NCBI GenBank assembly: GCA_946122785.1
Contig: CAMGYJ010000011.1
Location: forward strand, 36,172,513 to 36,236,512
Reading direction: 5' to 3'
Source of the DNA: Linum tenue
Taxonomy: Eukaryota; Streptophyta; Magnoliopsida; Malpighiales; Linaceae
DNA: 64,000 nt
Below the pieces are notes generated by a model. The model had not been told where the DNA came from. It did not search any database and saw nothing but the letters and a program-made list of their open reading frames with translations. How positions within the stretch are numbered: the stretch's first letter is position 1; every line of letters starts with the position of its first letter. The position numbers were made by a program, and so were the translations under genes. Shown piece after piece: positions 44,100 to 55,553 of this stretch.

Positions 44100-44560
44100 C
44101 TTAGTTTTGTCCTATAGTATGGGCATTTGTGTGTTTGTTTGTTTTTGCAGGGGCACGTAGTTTTCCATCCATTATGCTTCTCAACAATGGAAGTTGGCAC
44201 GGGCCTACCAAAGTGCTTCATTTGTGGCGCATATCTGTGTTGCCAAACAATTGTTGGCGATTCGGCATGCACGTGGCAAGTGGAATGGTTGCTCTGCTTT
44301 TGCAATCGGCAAGGCTGAACTATCATCCGACTCCTCTGGCTTGGCGTGTGTTATGTACCCGCTTGTATCCTTTGTTGCATTTCTTAGGATACTGACAGAG
44401 CTGCCCATTTAGTGGCTAAAAAGGCTCTTTTATCGGCGGATTGATTAGTTATCGACCGCCGCATTTGATTATTTATTTTTTTACATATTTGTAAGCATAC
44501 TGCATAGTACACCTACCTATGTCTTTGTACACCTATCTATGACAAAAAAAAAAAACTTGT
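44100..44560 (+). pseudogene. Probable LINE 3' tail
   Basis: Near 44390 one frame reads DTDRAAHLVAKKALLSAD, similar to the closing RNase H motif of plant LINEs (RxxNxAAHxxAKxAL). About 120 bases later comes an A-run at 44547-44558. The sequence before it is too broken to assign. The upstream TGTTTTTGCAG at 44139-44149 resembles a splice acceptor and may be chance. Confidence 0.45.
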
Positions 44561-45179
44561 ACCGTATCATCGATCCGACCAAAAATATCGGTATGCAGTT
44601 TGGCTGTATGAAATGGTTGAATCAAGATCTCAACACAAAGTGTCCTATCTTCATTCTAGTGATTTATCATCTTACGTTTCCACTTATGTAATGTGAGCAT
44701 TAGTGTGAATATAAACATGTCGATTGGAGTTACAAAATAAATTATCACCCATGGATATCCGAATCACAATAGAGTACGAACATGACTTTGATTGTCAACC
44801 TGATTTTTTTAGGTAATGGATAAAATTCAAACCACTTTAGATAGAATAATGGATATTGTCGCAACTGTCCCACGGAATCTGACCGCTTGAAATCTTTTCG
44901 AAGTCGCCATCAATCTTAATTTGTAGTGGATCAAAAAATATTTGCACCGGTCCTAACCTTAGGATTGCAACCAAACTGTGATATGCGAATTAAAGTTATA
45001 CATTATATAATACAGTTACGTACGGGAAGGTGTTATCACACCCAACACTCTAAATTGGTACTCTAAATTGATACTACTTAAAAGGTTGAAAATGAAATAT
45101 ATATATATTACTGTCTGTATTTAATTATAAATTTGAATTAATTTAAGGTTAAAGATACTATTTTTAAAGGAAAGCCATT

Positions 45180-45760
45180 TTGAGAAATGGCGAGCACGTG
45201 AGAAAGGGGGAGAGTGAAATATAAACTCTTCTTTTAGGCCTAAAAAGTAAAAACCCTACTTCACTCTTCATTAATAGCCGCGAAACTCTCTTTTCCTCCC
45301 TTACTAAAACCCCTTCTTCTACCAAAAAGGAAATAAACACAACCCTTCTTCTTCTTCCTTTCAGATATATTATTCGCCTGTTCCTACGGTGAATTCGCCC
45401 GCTCGGAACATCTCCTCGATTGGAGCTTTAAAGATCGGACTTCAGAGCCACGATGACACAGCGGCTTCTCGTGGCGGTGGTGAGAATTTACGGCGGTCGA
45501 TACCGGCGACGATGATGATAGCGATGTACGCCGGCGAAAATGATGACAATGGAGGCGAAGGTAAGATGCATTTTTGTTGGTTGCATATCGAATTGTAGGT
45601 TCTTGGTTGCTGATTTAGAGTTCTGACCTTTCATTTTTGTGGGTTTGATTATAGCGAGGGGATGAGGAAATGGTCGCCGACTTGGATCTAGACGGCGTGA
45701 AAGGCACGAAGACGGAGATTGAATTTTTGCTCGATTTTCGGTGGGTTTGTTTTTGATTCG
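45180..45760 (+). other. Gene-start-like segment (leader and first exon) of unknown origin
   Basis: A CACGTG box at 45195-45200 is followed by CT-rich leader-like sequence and a GC-richer stretch with a frame IGALKIGLQSHDDTAASRGG and MYAGENDDNGGEG ending at a GTAAGA donor-like site near 45561. It looks like promoter, leader and first exon of a host gene carried in the Helitron-like block. No domain is recognised and no following exon is evident. Confidence 0.35.
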
Positions 45761-46708
45761 TTTCAAAAATGGATTCTGTTAAGTGGGAAGCATCGTACAG
45801 AAGTTCAAGATCTATTAAACGATCCATATGTGGAGTCTGGAATGGTACTTTGAAAATAAAAAACACAACCCAAATCGGACCCTTCAATGACCTGTTTTTG
45901 GAGCCCGTAATTGAGGTTTGGAAAAAAAAAACGCTTATTATTTATTTTGAAATGACAATAACGACAGCCCTTTATTAGTTCCACTAATGTCAATGGATCA
46001 CAATTAATTGCGTTTGTTGACACCCGTGGGCCTGCCGCAGCTGTCTGGACCCATTGTGGTTTGAAGTTCCATAAATTAGGCCCAGTAAATGACGGCAGCG
46101 GAAGGGAGGATTGATGGAGAAAATCAGAGAAAACCAAAACGCAAAACTTCATTAAGTGGGCAGGTGAATTGTCCAAACTGCCCTTCCGGAAATTCCTCAG
46201 AGGCCAGCAAATTCAAATCCCTGCAAAAGCAACCCATGTTTTGCCATCTTATATCTTGTAGATGTCTATGTTACGTGTGGTTTAGGAACAAAGAGAGTCA
46301 TTTTTATATCACAAGGAGGTGTAAATGATTCTTATTAGTCTCTATCTAAAGCATAAAATAAGCTTTCTGATGGTATAAACATTGGTGATAAATTGAAAAA
46401 TTGAAAATTATTGAGCGTTGATATCCTTTTCAACCATAGAAAGGAGTTAAATTTATCCAAAATTTACAGCTTTCTACAGATGAGATCGAATACATGCTTG
46501 ATGGAGATGAATAAATTATTGTAGAAATATTGGAAATCTGTTGTTGTTTTTAAAAGTTGCATATTCCATATGAAGCTATGAGAATAAATTCTCATAACCA
46601 AATGATTATCGAGGATTTAAATTACAATTCAAAAGATTTAATGAAGGAATTCAATAAATTTCATGCAAAATTGAATTAAGATAAAAATTTAATGTCATCA
46701 TATTGCAA

Positions 46709-46736
46709 CCGGCCAACGGGCCGGGGTACACTCTAG
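46709..46736 (+). other. Helitron-like 3' terminus, + strand
   Basis: Hairpin CCGGCCAACGGGCCGG (46709-46724), GGTACACT, CTAG, then T at 46737. A hairpin shortly before CTAG at an A/T target site is the classical Helitron 3' signature. Confidence 0.65.
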
Positions 46737-47163
46737 TTTCAACAAGAGAATAAATATATATGATGGCTACCTATGGTCAATTTAGAATAATGTGTATTTT
46801 TAAGTTAGAAAAGGTTATCTAGACCTCGAGTTAAATTGATTTTAAGAAATTATACAATATTTTAAATCTTAATGAATGCTCTAATAACTAATTATCTGAA
46901 CTACACACTCTAAATGTTAAGATATTGCATCTAGTATAATGGATGTATTTCAACTAATTAGAATCATCGATTATTATTTTTTAATTAAATCGATTTTAGA
47001 GTATATGATTTAAAGAATAAGGTTCTAAATTTTACTAATTAGGGCTTATGATCTAATATCATGTACCAAGCTATGATTTATTCAACATCTAATAACATTT
47101 TTTTTTACTATAGATATGTGCTACCCTCAAATTTACCATGGATACCATTAAACTCTCCACATA
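46737..47163. other. Non-coding AT-rich spacer
   Basis: Lies between the Helitron-like block and the foldback element. I see no feature in it. Confidence 0.4.
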
Positions 47164-47172
47164 TAACATATT

Positions 47173-48056
47173 GGACTTTGCTAGGGTGACATGCATGTCA
47201 CGGTGACATGCATGTCACGGTGACATGTACTTTTCGGTCGACCTCATATAGGATCAGGTCGACTTAATCTGTTGTTTCAGTGTAAAAACAGTTTCATGGT
47301 GTCTACTTTGGAGATTCATATCTAACAATTGGCTAGATGGAAGTTGGAGATTAAAGGCTTGTTTTGAAGCTGAAGTGTCCCTCTACACATTAAAGTACTT
47401 GGGAGCTCAATAGAAAGTCCAGAAGACCATTTTTGAACATGACCAAAAAGCTACGCCAAAACTGGGAAACTGCCTGAAAATGGCTAAGTCTGCAAACGTG
47501 TTTGTGAAGCCTATTTTGGAGCTCAATTCGAGAAGCATGGATGCGAGTCAAGTCCAGGAGCCTCTACCAAGTTAAATTAGGTATGTTTTTATACAAAGGC
47601 AAGGCATTGGATGAAAGATTGAATATCTTTAAGGCTTCAAACAAAAGGCTCAAAGTTGATACGAAGGCTGTTTTCCTGGCTTCTCGAATTGAGTTTCCCA
47701 GTTTTGGTATAGCCTTTTGATGAGGTTCAAAAATGGTCTTCTGGACTTCCTATCGATCTCTCAATCACATCAATGTGTAGAGGGACACTCCAGCTTCAAA
47801 ACAAGCCATTAGTCTCCAATTTCCATCTAGCCAATTTTATTATATGAATATCCAAAGTAGGCACAATGAACTGTTTTTACACTGAAACAACAGATTAGGT
47901 CGACCTGATCCTATATGAGGTCGACCGAATCCTAAATGAGGTTGACTAGATCCTATATGAGGTCGACCGAATTCTAAATGAGGTCGACCGAATTCTAAAT
48001 AAGGTCGACCGGAAAGTGCAATTCACCGTGACATGCATGTCACCGTAGGCACACCC
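47173..48056. mobile_element. Foldback element, Mutator-like
   Basis: Two arms of about 350 bases are inverted copies: for example CTGTTGTTTCAGTGTAAAAAC at 47271-47291 and its complement at 47872-47892, GTCCAGAAGACCATTTTTGAAC and its complement. A perfect 9-bp target duplication, TAACATATT, flanks it (47164-47172, 48057-48065). The tips carry GTGACATGCATGTCAC palindromes. No coding capacity. Confidence 0.9.
47897..48012. repeat. 20-bp tandem repeat in the right foldback arm
   Basis: About six units of AGGTCGACCGAATTCTAAATG and variants (CTATATG). The left arm has only one or two copies, so the array expanded in one arm after the foldback formed. Confidence 0.9.
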
Positions 48057-48065
48057 TAACATATT

Positions 48066-48965
48066 ATTATATGGATGATGTAAATGACGGGCAATAAATA
48101 ATTACTCTAGAAAGAGTTGTTGGCTACCTATTTAAACTAGAATAGTTCTGATAAATGGATTGAATTCATATATTGAATGATGGATGCAGTTGCATATAAA
48201 AATTAAACCATTATGTAAATTTCAACAAGTTTAGGTTCTAAAATTGTCTTTAAAAAATTAGATATCAAAATTTAATTTTCAATGATATTTTTGTTAAAAA
48301 TTAAAATTTAGGTATATGTATATAATATAAAAATATATAATTACTAAACGGTAATCTATAATATATCTTTGAATCCACCAATCCAATTGTATATGAATTA
48401 ATGGATTGGATGAATTTGATATTTTAGTGGATGGGTTGGTGGATTGGACCCATTACAATTTGTATAAATTATACCCATTACATTGGATAACCAATTATTT
48501 GTGATCTTTTCTTTTTTCTTTGTTCTAAACCAAACATAAATGTGAAAGCTATAAATATGACCCAAATATACTCATTTGGATGCGACCAAAAATAAATATA
48601 ATACAATCCGAAAATTATTAAAAGTGCATATAATTTCATATTGATCTAACCAAATACCCATATAGGTAATGAAAATTGGGTCTAATTAGCCAATGATTCT
48701 ACTCTTCACATCCCCAGCCACTAGCCACTGCCGCCATCATCGAAATAATTTTCACTATTGCTCCTCTTCATCACTTTCGGACGACAACACCATCTCATTA
48801 ACCACGACGACACATCCGTAACATTGAGGTATTGTGAAGAAACCCCGCTACCTCCCATCTTTGATACAATGTCCCCTTCTATCAATGCATCCTTAGGATC
48901 TTTTACTTAATTTCATACAAATATCATAATTATTTTATCAATAAGCTTTTATTAGACCTATATTA
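48066..48965. other. Non-coding AT-rich spacer
   Basis: Bases 48370-48480 are full of CCAATCC/GGATTGG words, as in the minisatellite at 9.95-10.4 kb. No gene is recognised. Confidence 0.35.
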
Positions 48966-49267
48966 TATTTGAGGCATGCTTTTTGCCGCCAACCAAATTG
49001 CTATTTGCTGCCAACCAAAAAAAAAGTTCAAAATGTTTATACATACGTCTTCGGTAGAATAGCTTCACTATCTACAACATATCTCACTCTCAGAAAACGT
49101 ATTAAATCAGAAAAAATCGACACTCGCAGGAAAACTCGTCAAAAAATCATTGGAAAATCCGAGCCTCGATGTAAACTATGCACACACATCCATCATCCAT
49201 GAATCATCACTAAGCAGTTGTGCCAATTTTTGGAGTTTCGAACAATTTTTCCAGCGATTTTGAAGGG

Positions 49268-49432
49268 ACAGACGATGGGCCAAAAGTTTTCGTCGGCCAA
49301 AACCTGGCCGAGCCGAAAGAATCCTGCGGCCGGAACCAGGTCGGGCCGCCGGAAAATGGTCGCAGGATTCTTTCGGCCCGGCCAGGATCCGGTCGCCGGA
49401 ATCTTTCGGCCCACCGTCTGTCGTTGGATTTG
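49268..49432. repeat. GC-rich palindrome near the MULE left end
   Basis: CGAAAGAATCCTGCG at 49315-49329 is the exact complement of CGCAGGATTCTTTCG at 49361-49375. The outer parts ACAGACGATGGGCC and GGCCCACCGTCTGT also pair. Frames on both strands here are by-products of the palindrome. Its position, between the terminal repeat and the transposase gene, is the same as that of the hairpin arrays in the MULE at 14.9 kb. Confidence 0.8.
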
Positions 49433-49440
49433 TCGACCAA

Positions 49441-49555
49441 TTTAGATTTTAGGAGTTGAATTTAGCGTTTAAAAGTTGAATTTAGCGTTTAAAAGTTGAA
49501 ATTTAGACTTTAGAAGTTGAATTTAACGTGTAGGAGTTGAAATTAGCATTTAGTT
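49441..49555. repeat. Short tandem repeat, about 20 bp
   Basis: Five or six units of the type AGTTGAATTTAGCGTTTAAA follow the palindrome directly, before the coding remnants begin. Confidence 0.85.
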
Positions 49556-49589
49556 TCACAGGAATATTGATGTGTTTATTGTAATTGTA

Positions 49590-51335
49590 GGGAAAATCTC
49601 AGAGTGGTTGCCAGCCAATTATGATTACACACAGGAACTTGAGAAAGGATCAATTATGCTAGTGTGGAGTTAGCTAAGGATGTTGCAAAAGCAATCGCTC
49701 AATTGTGTGGGTTATTTATTATCAGAGGATGATGGTAACTTAATACATAAGCACAACATCCTGTTATTGCCCTCTTCATGTTTTGCGACAGATATAGTAA
49801 GATCGAAAAGTCTTATAAACTAGATCCTACGAAGGAGAGGCATGAGAATACTAATTCGAAGGGTACGGATTGCCAGTTTCATATATGTATTAGAGAAGTA
49901 TGGCAAGAACATATTCCAATCACATGGGTCATAGTAGGAGTGACAAGGCGTGCAACCAGAGCTAATAAAGGGTTTCACAACCATGAAAAAAGTATTGTAT
50001 CCAGAACATAACCAGCATAACAAACAGTTTAGTGAGGCTGAAAAAGAGAGGTTAAGATTGACAAGGAAGGCGCGGGTGAGACTAAATCAGCAGAATACGA
50101 CACTCAATACTGAAGGGGGTGTGCAGCTTGATAGCAAACATATCTACAACGAAAATTCCAATGCATGATTGGATGAGATGGGTGCTATGCAGTTTGCGCT
50201 TCACGAAGCTGAACATCGTGGGTACCATATCCGTTTGGAAAAGGATGCTAATAATATGCTCACCAATCTATTTTTTGCCCACCCGACTTCCATTCAGATG
50301 TTGCATGCATGACCGTATGTCATCCTCATCGACTTGGCCTACAAGATGAACATGTACGACATGTGATGGGTTGAGATTATTGGGTTACCCAAGTCAAGAA
50401 GAATTTCAACATTTCATGTGTCGGTGGACGGTTCGGAATGTTGTGATGTATAAAAGGGTTGCTCGATGAGACGGTTCTGAATGTTATTGTGACAGACAAA
50501 GAAGGTGGTTTTCTTTCTTCCGTTTCTGTGGTCTTCCGGCCCCCTCCCACATACGGTTCACCTACTATGTTTATGGCACGTCAACAACTATGTGAATAAA
50601 CAGTTTGAGATGCTACTAGGGGGAATTTCAAGTAGAGAGGTAGATCAAGCGGTATGGCAGAAACATTTTGACAAAGCTGCATTGAGTTGGACGAGGGACG
50701 GTTTTCTTTGAAGGATTAATGAGTTTGAGAGGGTCTGGTCAGTGAAGAACAAAGAATTGGTCGACTACATTCGAGGAGAGTGGTTGCCTCATCATACATG
50801 TGTTCCATCTTGGTAACATGAGCTCGAATAGAGTTGAGTCATCTCACTCTTCCTTCAAGAATTTTCTTGTATCTTCTAGAGGAGCGATAGACACTTGTTT
50901 TGCGAAGAACCACAACTACATGGAACATCAATTTTGGGAAAGTGGTGAATGAACTGCACAAGTCACTCAACCGCAATCTGAGTAGGGAAATTGAGCCTCC
51001 GTGCACGTTTTTGAGGAGGTTCATCAGTTATGAGGCAATCAAACTGATGTTAGATGGGGAGGCGGAGTTGGTGGACAGTTTTAGGTGTCATTTTCATACG
51101 ACATATGGGCTCAAGTGTGCTTTCCAGGTTGTTGGAGCTAAGGCGGAAGGACGCCAGTTCTATGCTCAAGAGTTGCATGTATTCTGGAGGACTTTGGATC
51201 ATTAAAACCTCTCGTTGAAACAACAAGTCGGTGATGAAATTGAGCTTCAATGACAACACTTTAGGCAGCTCACCGTTGAGGTGTAAGAGAGAGGTCCTAA
51301 AGTAGTGAGATATGCAAGAGATGCCCTATTATATG
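49590..51335 (+). pseudogene. MULE transposase with FAR1-type DNA-binding region
   Basis: An N-terminal FAR1/WRKY-GCM1-like zinc region shows FCDRYSKIEKSYKLDP, GTDCQFHICIREVWQEH and GFHNHEKS. The MULE transposase domain follows near 50180-50700: LFFAHPTSIQMLHA, then PYVILIDLAYKMNMYDM with the first catalytic Asp, VTDKEGG as the second Asp region, and HLLCLWHVNNYVNKQF. Farther down VWSVKNKELVDYIRGEWLP keeps the family order. Stops and frameshifts occur throughout. A functional protein would bind the terminal repeats and cut the DNA. A leader intron and start codon could not be fixed. Confidence 0.8.
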
Positions 51336-51649
51336 GGCTTCACCCAACAGAGGATAATGTGAGGGAACCATAAGTGAATGAGACTACGAGAGGGAAGCCT
51401 CGAACAAGCACTAGTGGTACTCGTTCATGGTATGAGAGATCGCTATCTCGTTCGAGGAGTACGAGTCCCAGTTCGACCGGAGGCAGGTCCCGAATAGTGG
51501 TGGCAGGGGTCGATCGAGTGGAGGTGAATCCGACGAGCACGATACAGGTGAGTTTCAACTGTAATGTTTTAATATTGTAGTCCAACATTGGTAACTGATT
51601 TATGTTTGTAAATTTTTTCCATGTATTAATGATCGTTTAGTATATGTTT

Positions 51650-52120
51650 GTAGATTACTCATCCTAGAGCCCCCAGGGAAATATTCTTACCCTCTCGTCA
51701 AGTAGCTTTATCCAGAGTTTGTTCGGCCTTTGGGTAGGCGATTTCAACCCTAGTCCAAATGACCACTGTGGTTTTTGGGCACTTTATCATTGTATAATGG
51801 GGGACGATAGTCACCATATGCTCATGAGATCGGAGATTGTCCAAGAAATACAACGACATTACTGAAAGTACGAGAACTTGTATAATGGTGGTACAACACG
51901 TCACATTCAACACATCAACTAGCTCGAGGTGGGTCATGCACCACTGGGGCGATAGATGGATTCTGAGGACTTGATCGTGTTTGCAACCATCTAGAAAATC
52001 ACAATCATGTTCTTCTCATACCAGTCATTTGATGCCCTCAATCCAGACTATCCACTACCCACCTCTACCTAGAGGCATACACTGTATTGCCTATTGATGC
52101 AAAGTATGGTATAGCACCAC
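51650..52120 (+). pseudogene. OTU-like cysteine protease domain following the transposase
   Basis: From 51734 one frame reads VGDFNPSPNDHCGFWALYHC, then IMGDDSHHMLMRSEIVQEIQ. A D-x-C-G-F-x-A pattern with the presumed catalytic Cys at codon 51767-51769 is the OTU signature (DGxCGFRA in relatives). Downstream, in the same style, come LGRWMDSEDLIVFAT-like text, an FFSYQSFDALNPDYP segment and PLPTS. OTU and ULP1 proteases are known additions to some plant MULE transposases. Several stops are present. The catalytic His was not located with certainty. Confidence 0.55.
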
Positions 52121-52399
52121 CAACCATGTTCTTAACACTTCATTAAGTGAACAACCAGTACATTCGATTGTACTTCAACGAGGATCAGTTTCCCATACGT
52201 CCTCTCCATCCACAGTGGCAGGGGCTAGCACAGCCTAATGTGGTAGAGTGGGGAACTAGTCTCCAGGCTGGGCAATATTTGTGGGCGAGTCTTGTTGGTC
52301 ACCAACGAGCCAGGCAGAGAGACCCCCGTAGAGGTAGGGGTAGGGGCAATACATAGTGTTGTCATGTCCATATTTGTATGTTGTTCTAGGTCTATTTTG

Positions 52400-53053
52400 T
52401 AGGGGTGGGCAATGGGCGGGTTGGGTGGATTTTGGTCTCAAATTGACCCACCCGCTTACTAGCGGGTTGAAATAATTGTGACCCGCAATCCACACACATA
52501 CTTCTGCGCATTGGGTTGGATGGGTGGCGGATGGGTGCGGTTGGGTCGCTGGTCAACCCGCAAAAGCAATTCTCCGACTAGCCATTAAGAAAGTTGACTA
52601 ACATTTATAATAAGTTCATAACAAAATTAGCAAGACTGTATCAATAATTTGTGATTTTGATACAATTAATAATTTATAGTTTGCATCCCAATATTTAATG
52701 GTTATTAACAATAATCTGCATACCAATATCCAATATCTAATGGATATTGCACAACACAATGACCAATAGTCAAAACTATTATTTATTCTTCACCTTTTGA
52801 AGTATATGGTCAGACTATAGTGCAGTTCGAAAATATGATGAATATTCGATACTATAATATTTTTTCATGTAAAAATAGGATGCATGTCATATGGGTGACC
52901 CTCAATCCACCCTCAATCCACCCACATAAGTGTGGGTGGGAGATTTACCTATCCGCAATCCACCCACATCAATCACCCACTGCGTGTGGGTCGGGTTATT
53001 TGCGGGTGGATCGATATCAATCCGCGGATTAACCAACCACGTGTCCACCCCTA
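52400..53053. mobile_element. hAT MITE, 654 bp
   Basis: The ends TAGGGGTGGGCAATGGGCGGG and GTCCACCCCTA are inverted. The target duplication CTATTTTG / GTATTTTG (52392-52399, 53054-53061) matches at seven of eight. Subterminal parts contain many ACCCACCC/GGGTGGG motifs. It sits between the two convergent genes. Confidence 0.9.
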
Positions 53054-53324
53054 GTATTTTGAATGTTGTATTTTGCCACTGCACTTCTTTATTATGTTTG
53101 ACAATATGTCTCTTGGTGATGCAAAAGCTGAAAAATCTGATATACATAAGCAAACTACATGTGGTCTGCATGTGCATGAGCATTCTGCTTGTGCACCCCT
53201 AAAAGTGAAAATTTTGAGGAATGAAGACCCAAACATAATTCAAATATCCGATCCAAACATAAATAGTCAAACATCTGATCCAAAGATAAGTACTACATAT
53301 CCTCCAGGTACATGTGCATAATAC

Positions 53325-53425
53325 TAAACATGAATAGTCAAACATCCATAAAGATCGTCATATCACATCATCTAAACTCAAACATCCATAAAGATCATCA
53401 TATCACATAATATAAAGTCAAATAT
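53325..53425. repeat. Two-copy tandem repeat, about 45 bp
   Basis: AAACATCCATAAAGATCRTC followed by ATATCACAT appears at 53339 and again at 53383. It lies near the 3' end of the PMD remnant. Confidence 0.7.
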
Positions 53426-53459
53426 GACCAATAAAGGAAAAACCACTAAATGATCTATA

Positions 53460-54548
53460 CTAAATATCAGGGGGGAATCCTTGACCCACCTAGTACTCGA
53501 TCCACACATCCTGCACTATGTTCAGTATCCTGTATACACCTCGCTAAAGCTTCAGCCACTCCTACTCCATCCCCGTTGTGCCATGAACCGCAGGTGCAAA
53601 AGTGTACAAAAGGTCTCGAGCACGCTGCAACAACAAAAAAGAAACACAATTGTTAGGTTCACACATAGTTTACTTATATTGCTCTAAATTGAAACGTTCA
53701 AGATGCAAATCTTACCTCTGCATAGTTAACTAGATATGTATCTCCATCATCAGGGAGGACTTACGGTGTGAGTGGCTGATGAACTAGTCAAGATAGTCGG
53801 GCATCATCTCGTATGGATGCATCCTTCAGGGCTGAGAGTACATGTCTATGTGAACCATGTGGGACAAAAGGGCAACCCATGCATCATCGAAACTCTCTGA
53901 AATCTGAATGACATATCCTGCAGGTGCCGTTGGTCGATCTGCTCACTGGGGCCACGGAGGCAAAGGCGAACCATCTGATGGTATCTAAATTATCGGAGGC
54001 AACGGGCTGGATCATAGAACTCGCCTACCTCGCCAAATCGGATCACTCCAGTGTACAAAGACCAACACAATACCTAATGAAGCTGGTGATGGAAAGGTCT
54101 CCAATAGACATTAGTAGGAGTCAAGCTGTCAAGAGCTCGATGGTAAAACGCCAACCTCACACTAGGATCAGTCGCAGTACCTAGTGTCGGCTGCCCAAGG
54201 CTCATCCGATCCACAGACTACTAGCCCGAAGTGTGATGGCTTGAGACTCGAAAAGTACTCGTAGATCCAACACCGTAGAAGTGTGAGACAACCAGCCATC
54301 CCCCTAGCACCAGTCTGAGACCCCTGACCAAGCGGTCTATACAACCAAGCAAGTATCCCTCACGCCCAGCTATACTCAGGTACCTGCTCCAATGGATCCA
54401 AAAAGAGGTTCACCATTGAACGAACCTTGTATCCGCTCTTGTCTAGAAACATAGTGGACCCCCAACAACATCAACATGTATGAATGTGCCTTTGGGGAAA
54501 GTGTCTCGTTCGCCTGCAAGTATCTAGACGCCATCTCTACAAGAAAAC
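53460..54548 (-). pseudogene. PMD gene, C-terminal half
   Basis: Continuing from the target site of the solo LTR, the - strand reads FLVEMASRYLQANETLSPKA, HSYMLMLLGVHYVSRQE, then ALDSLTPTNVYWRPF, LYTGVIRFGEVGEFYDPARC and FRYHQMV. This matches the second half of plant mobile domain proteins, where a YLL.LLG segment and E.Y.PxRCLRQF are typical. CAA-to-TAA and other stops break it; one sits right after PARCLR. The downstream end is near 53460, in frames reading CIQDTEHSAGC. With 57671-58547 it forms one gene. Confidence 0.65.
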
Positions 54549-54677
54549 TGTAACATCCCGTTCCGGCAAAATCCATATTTCGATCGCTAGAAAGTTCGCG
54601 ATTTAAAATCGAGCGTTTTGATAGTATTTCGGCGAAAATCGGATTATCGATCGATCGGATAAATATACGTATTAATT

Positions 54678-54721
<44 letters not shown>

Positions 54722-54784
54722 ATAATTATTATAAAAAATAATAAATGCAAAGCAAAAGCGGCAGCAGCCGCTATATATATATAC

Positions 54785-55553
54785 CAATGTTGTCAGAACC
54801 GAACCGGAGAATGACCCGAAAATATGAACGGCTCGCACTTTAGTGGTCCAACCGATGTTGGGCCGTTTAAAAACCGTTAGAGAACCGATAACTTATAAAC
54901 AATAATATTAAAAATAGAAGACACATATGATAGTAATTGAACAATTTAATGACTAAAATAAAATTTTCCAGGTACTACAAATTAATATTATATTATATAT
55001 AATTGTAATTAAATAATTTTATCTAAACCCTAACCACTAAACGTGAAAGAGCACCGCCCACTCTTACCATATCTCTCCCTCTCTCCCAAACCCTACCCCC
55101 ACTAAGCCCCAGCGCCGTACACCCTCACTCCCTCTCTCTCAAACTCTCCATTTCTTTTCTTCTTCTTTTTTCTTGATTCTTCTTCACAACAATCCAACAC
55201 TCAGGAGTTGGGCGACGGGGAGAGTTTGGTTCGCCAGCAGGTGTTGGGTTCTACGGGAAGGGATCTGGTTCGACGGTAGGAGTTAGTTCGACGAGAACAG
55301 TTGGGTTCGACGGGAAGGGCTGGGTTCGCCGGAGAGAGCGTCGGCGGTTGCGCTCGCTGGGTACTTTGGCACTCGGTCGGAATGGAGAAACCGGACAAGC
55401 GGCTCGAATGGTTCCAGCGGTTAACCGCCTCGACCGCTCCAAAAACCGCTCCCGAAACCGCTCTGGCTTTTTGACTGTGCCGAGCCGGTTTGGTGACCGG
55501 GTGCCGGTTTTATCGGTCGGGCCGACCGGCTCGGCTCGGTTTTAATAACACTG
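54785..55553. mobile_element. hAT element, 769 bp, inside the solo LTR
   Basis: The left end CAATGTTGTCAGAACCGA pairs with the inverted right end CAGTGTTATTAAAACCGA. The 8-bp target duplication ATATATAC (54777-54784, 55554-55561) is perfect. The interior is rich in GGTTCGACGGGAAG-type repeats and CCGGTTTTATCGG motifs. No transposase is encoded. Confidence 0.9.

Larger units (their letters stand above)
41425..46736. mobile_element. Helitron-like block bounded by two outward-facing 3' ends
   Basis: Both borders have the structure of a Helitron 3' end: a CCGGCC-AACG-GGCCGG hairpin, eight bases, then CTAG followed by T. At 46709-46736 it reads on the + strand, at 41452-41425 on the - strand. The block carries GC-rich host fragments, including 3-phosphoglycerate dehydrogenase, and a LINE tail. 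Rep/helicase coding is absent. It could be two opposed non-autonomous Helitrons, one nested in the other, or a single element with inverted ends. Clear 5' TC ends were not identified. Confidence 0.55.

Noticed and set aside
44081..44412. Four overlapping frames on both strands considered as a captured gene
   Set aside because: Only the last part has a LINE-like RNase H motif followed by an A tail. The rest gives no consistent reading.
55201..55545. Several frames in the hAT at 54.8-55.6 kb with EPNTC/RRTNSYRRT-type repeats
   Set aside because: They come from repeated GGTTCGACGGGAAG sequence within a non-autonomous element.
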